6,145 bases of DNA from an uncultured Alistipes sp. (GTDB lineage: Bacteria > Bacteroidota > Bacteroidia > Bacteroidales > Rikenellaceae). Positions 4,930 to 6,145 of the stretch are shown piece after piece (within the stretch, counting starts at the first letter, position 1; each line of letters opens with the position of its first letter). The stretch covers positions 1 through 6,145 of the forward strand of contig CAKVKI010000159.1 in assembly GCA_934754975.1 (NCBI GenBank). Reading direction: 5' to 3'. The translations under genes and the position numbers were made by a program. Under the pieces are notes generated by a model that ran no database searches, had not been told where the DNA came from, and saw only the letters and a list, made by a program, of their open reading frames with translations.

Positions 4930-5638
4930 GTATCGCAAAGCGCGCAAAATGAAGCGTTGGGGACATATGGCCCGCGTATTCACCAAATTGGGAAAAGAGA
5001 TCGAAATCGCCGTCAAGGCCGGCGGTCCGGACCCTGCGGGCAACACCCGTCTGCGCATCCTGATGCAGAACGCCAAGGCCGAGAACATGCCCAAGGAGAA
5101 CGTCGAACGCGCCATCAAGCGCGCCACGGAGAAAGACGCCGCCGATTACAAGGAGGTGGTGTACGAAGGATACGGTTCGCACGGCATCGCGTTCCTCGTG
5201 GAGACCGCGACCGACAATACCAACCGCACCGTGGCCAACGTACGCATGCACTTCAACAAATGCGGCGGTACGCTGGGCAACAGCGGCAGCGTGGCGTTCA
5301 TGTTCGACCACAAGTGCGTCTTCAAGTTCCACCCGGCCGAAGGCGCCGATATGGAGGAACTCGAACTGGAGATGATCGACCTGGGTGTGGACGAATTCTA
5401 TCCCGAGGAGGACGGCGTTACGGTTTACGCCCCCTACGAGTCGTTCGGCGCCATCCAGAAGTGGCTCGACGACAATAGTTACGAGATTGTATCGGGAGAG
5501 TCGGTTTACCTGCCCACCGATACGAAGGAACTCGACGCCGAAGGCCGCGAGTCGATCGAAAAACTGGTCGAGAGACTCGAAGAGGACGACGACGTGACCA
5601 ATGTTTACCATAACATGAAAGAGCCTGACGAAGAGTAA
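4913..5638 (+). CDS. yebC: YebC/PmpR-family protein (TACO1-like), 241 aa
   Basis: This is a full-length member of the conserved YebC/TACO1 family, cytoplasmic in bacteria. The N-terminus MGRAFEYRKARKMKRWG is the Bacteroidota variant of the usual MAGHSKW start. FTKLGKEIEIAVKAGGPDP (23-41) and LRILMQNAKAENMPKENVER (47-66) form the helical domain 1. YEGYGSHGIAFLVE (84-97), TDNTNRT (100-106) and GGTLGNSGSVAFMF (118-131) are the family signatures of the alpha/beta domains. The C-terminus ends in DDVTNVYHN (226-234) and an acidic tail. Members were first described as transcriptional regulators (PmpR); human TACO1 acts in mitochondrial translation, and recent work points to relief of ribosome stalling at proline runs. 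Either reading is possible here. ATG 4913 is the first in-frame start and fits the family N-terminus exactly. The gene has its own promoter and a strong terminator, so it is probably monocistronic. Confidence 0.95.
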   Translation: MGRAFEYRKARKMKRWGHMARVFTKLGKEIEIAVKAGGPDPAGNTRLRILMQNAKAENMPKENVERAIKRATEKDAADYKEVVYEGYGSHGIAFLVETATDNTNRTVANVRMHFNKCGGTLGNSGSVAFMFDHKCVFKFHPAEGADMEELELEMIDLGVDEFYPEEDGVTVYAPYESFGAIQKWLDDNSYEIVSGESVYLPTDTKELDAEGRESIEKLVERLEEDDDVTNVYHNMKEPDEE

Positions 5639-5665
5639 TTTCCGACTTCAGGACTATAAATCCGG

Positions 5666-5708
5666 TCCGCCCCGAACGGCATTGTCCGCCCGGGGCGGAT
5701 TTTGTTTT
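5666..5708 (+). terminator. intrinsic terminator after yebC
   Basis: TCCGCCCCG (5666-5674) pairs perfectly with CGGGGCGGA (5691-5699) around a 16-base loop, followed by TTTTGTTTT (5700-5708). The stem begins 28 bases after the yebC stop. The loop holds a second copy of GTCCGCC (5684-5690; first copy 5665-5671), which permits an alternative, weaker register. Confidence 0.85.
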
Positions 5709-5731
5709 GCATCCGTTTGTTTTTATCTTTA
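5701..5731 (+). promoter_or_regulatory. promoter of the PHP gene: TTTG, 19 bases, TATCTTTA
   Basis: TTTG at 5701-5704 is separated by exactly 19 bases from TATCTTTA at 5724-5731, which matches TAnnTTTG in all but the last base. This is the best two-part Bacteroidota promoter in the window. Transcription would begin near 5738, about 33 bases before ATG 5771. The -33 box lies inside the T tract of the yebC terminator. Confidence 0.6.
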
Positions 5732-5770
5732 CCCTCCTGAAAGAGATTGTTCCCGTAATAATTGCAGCCT

Positions 5771-6145
5771 ATGATTGACGCCGATTTGCATATCCATTCG
5801 GAATACAGCAGCGACGGAGAGTTCCGTGTCGCCGACCTCGTCGGCAAATGCGCCGCCGCGGGAACCCGCATCTTCTCACTGACGGACCATAACTCCGTGC
5901 GGGGGCTGGACGAAGCCCGCGACGAAGCTTTGCAGGCCGGATTGGGGTTCGTGCCGGGCATCGAGATCGACTGTAACTTCGAAGGTACGGACCTGCATCT
6001 GCTGGGCTACCGTATCGACTGGAAGTCTCCCGATTTCCGGGCGCTGGAAGAGACCGTCGCCGCCAAAGTCATGGCGTCGTTCGGCCAGACGGTCGATAAA
6101 CTCCGTAAGCTGGGATTTTCCGTCGATGAGCAGGCTGTGCTGGCC
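5771..6145 (+). CDS. PHP-domain metal-dependent phosphoesterase, N-terminal 125 residues (3' end outside window)
   Basis: The frame opens at ATG 5771 and runs off the right edge. The first residues, MIDADLHIHSEYSSDGEF, hold the PHP motif I (DLHIHS, H7 and H9; D15 follows). Motif II is SLTDHN (36-41, D39 and H40), E65 lies in PGIEI, and DLHLLGY (75-81) supplies H76. These are the usual ligands of the two- or three-metal site of the polymerase and histidinol phosphatase domain. The spacing resembles stand-alone PHP proteins of the TrpH/YciV type, which hydrolyse phosphoesters such as 3',5'-nucleoside bisphosphates or act as 5'-3' exoribonucleases; which applies here cannot be told from half a protein. 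It has its own promoter and follows the yebC terminator, so it is probably expressed separately. No Shine-Dalgarno sequence is visible. Confidence 0.88.
   Translation, partial: MIDADLHIHSEYSSDGEFRVADLVGKCAAAGTRIFSLTDHNSVRGLDEARDEALQAGLGFVPGIEIDCNFEGTDLHLLGYRIDWKSPDFRALEETVAAKVMASFGQTVDKLRKLGFSVDEQAVLA

Noticed and set aside
4868..5611. Leftward open frame of 247 codons opposite yebC
   Set aside because: YebC on the plus strand is full length with all family signatures; the antisense product has no recognisable family.
1..6145. Mobile element, CRISPR array, tRNA, phage or toxin-antitoxin content
   Set aside because: No transposase, integrase, regularly spaced repeats, tRNA-like fold or small paired genes were found; the genes are ordinary chromosomal ones.

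Overview
The window looks like ordinary chromosomal sequence from a GC-rich member of the Bacteroidota, most likely order Bacteroidales; Alistipes or a relative is my guess but is not proven. Signs for this are the -7 promoter boxes of the TAnnTTTG type in AT-rich gaps, the near absence of Shine-Dalgarno sequences before most starts, the Bacteroidota-style YebC N-terminus (MGRAFEYRKARKMKRWG) and a Bacteroidota-type S41 peptidase. Eight protein genes fill almost all of it. There is no RNA gene, insertion sequence, CRISPR array or phage gene that I can see, and no gene-free stretch longer than 152 bases.

Left part (1-3287): a secreted or lipid-anchored S41-family peptidase runs leftward off the window edge. 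Upstream of it, also leftward, is a ten-helix EamA/DMT-family transporter. A second, distantly related EamA transporter diverges from the first across only 67 bases, in which two -7-like boxes lie back to back.

Middle part (3284-4760): three leftward genes, in transcription order a glyoxalase I-like VOC protein, a TsaC/YrdC-type threonylcarbamoyl-AMP synthase and a 4HBT hotdog thioesterase. The last two are only 6 bases apart and probably form an operon. The thioesterase gene ends tail to tail with the second transporter, the two stop codons overlapping within four bases. The gap between the VOC gene and tsaC is unusually GC-rich and full of inverted repeats.

Right part (4900-6145): yebC, with its own promoter and a strong intrinsic terminator, followed by a PHP-domain phosphoesterase gene cut by the right edge. 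The PHP gene has a well-formed Bacteroidota promoter that starts inside the terminator's T tract.

Functionally this is a mix of housekeeping (tRNA t6A synthesis, YebC, glyoxalase, thioesterase, PHP hydrolase) and transport genes, not one pathway. I found no convincing evidence of an undescribed system. The points most worth a second look are regulatory: the back-to-back transporter promoters, the small ORF overlapping the yebC start, the structured GC-rich gap, and the terminator-promoter overlap.
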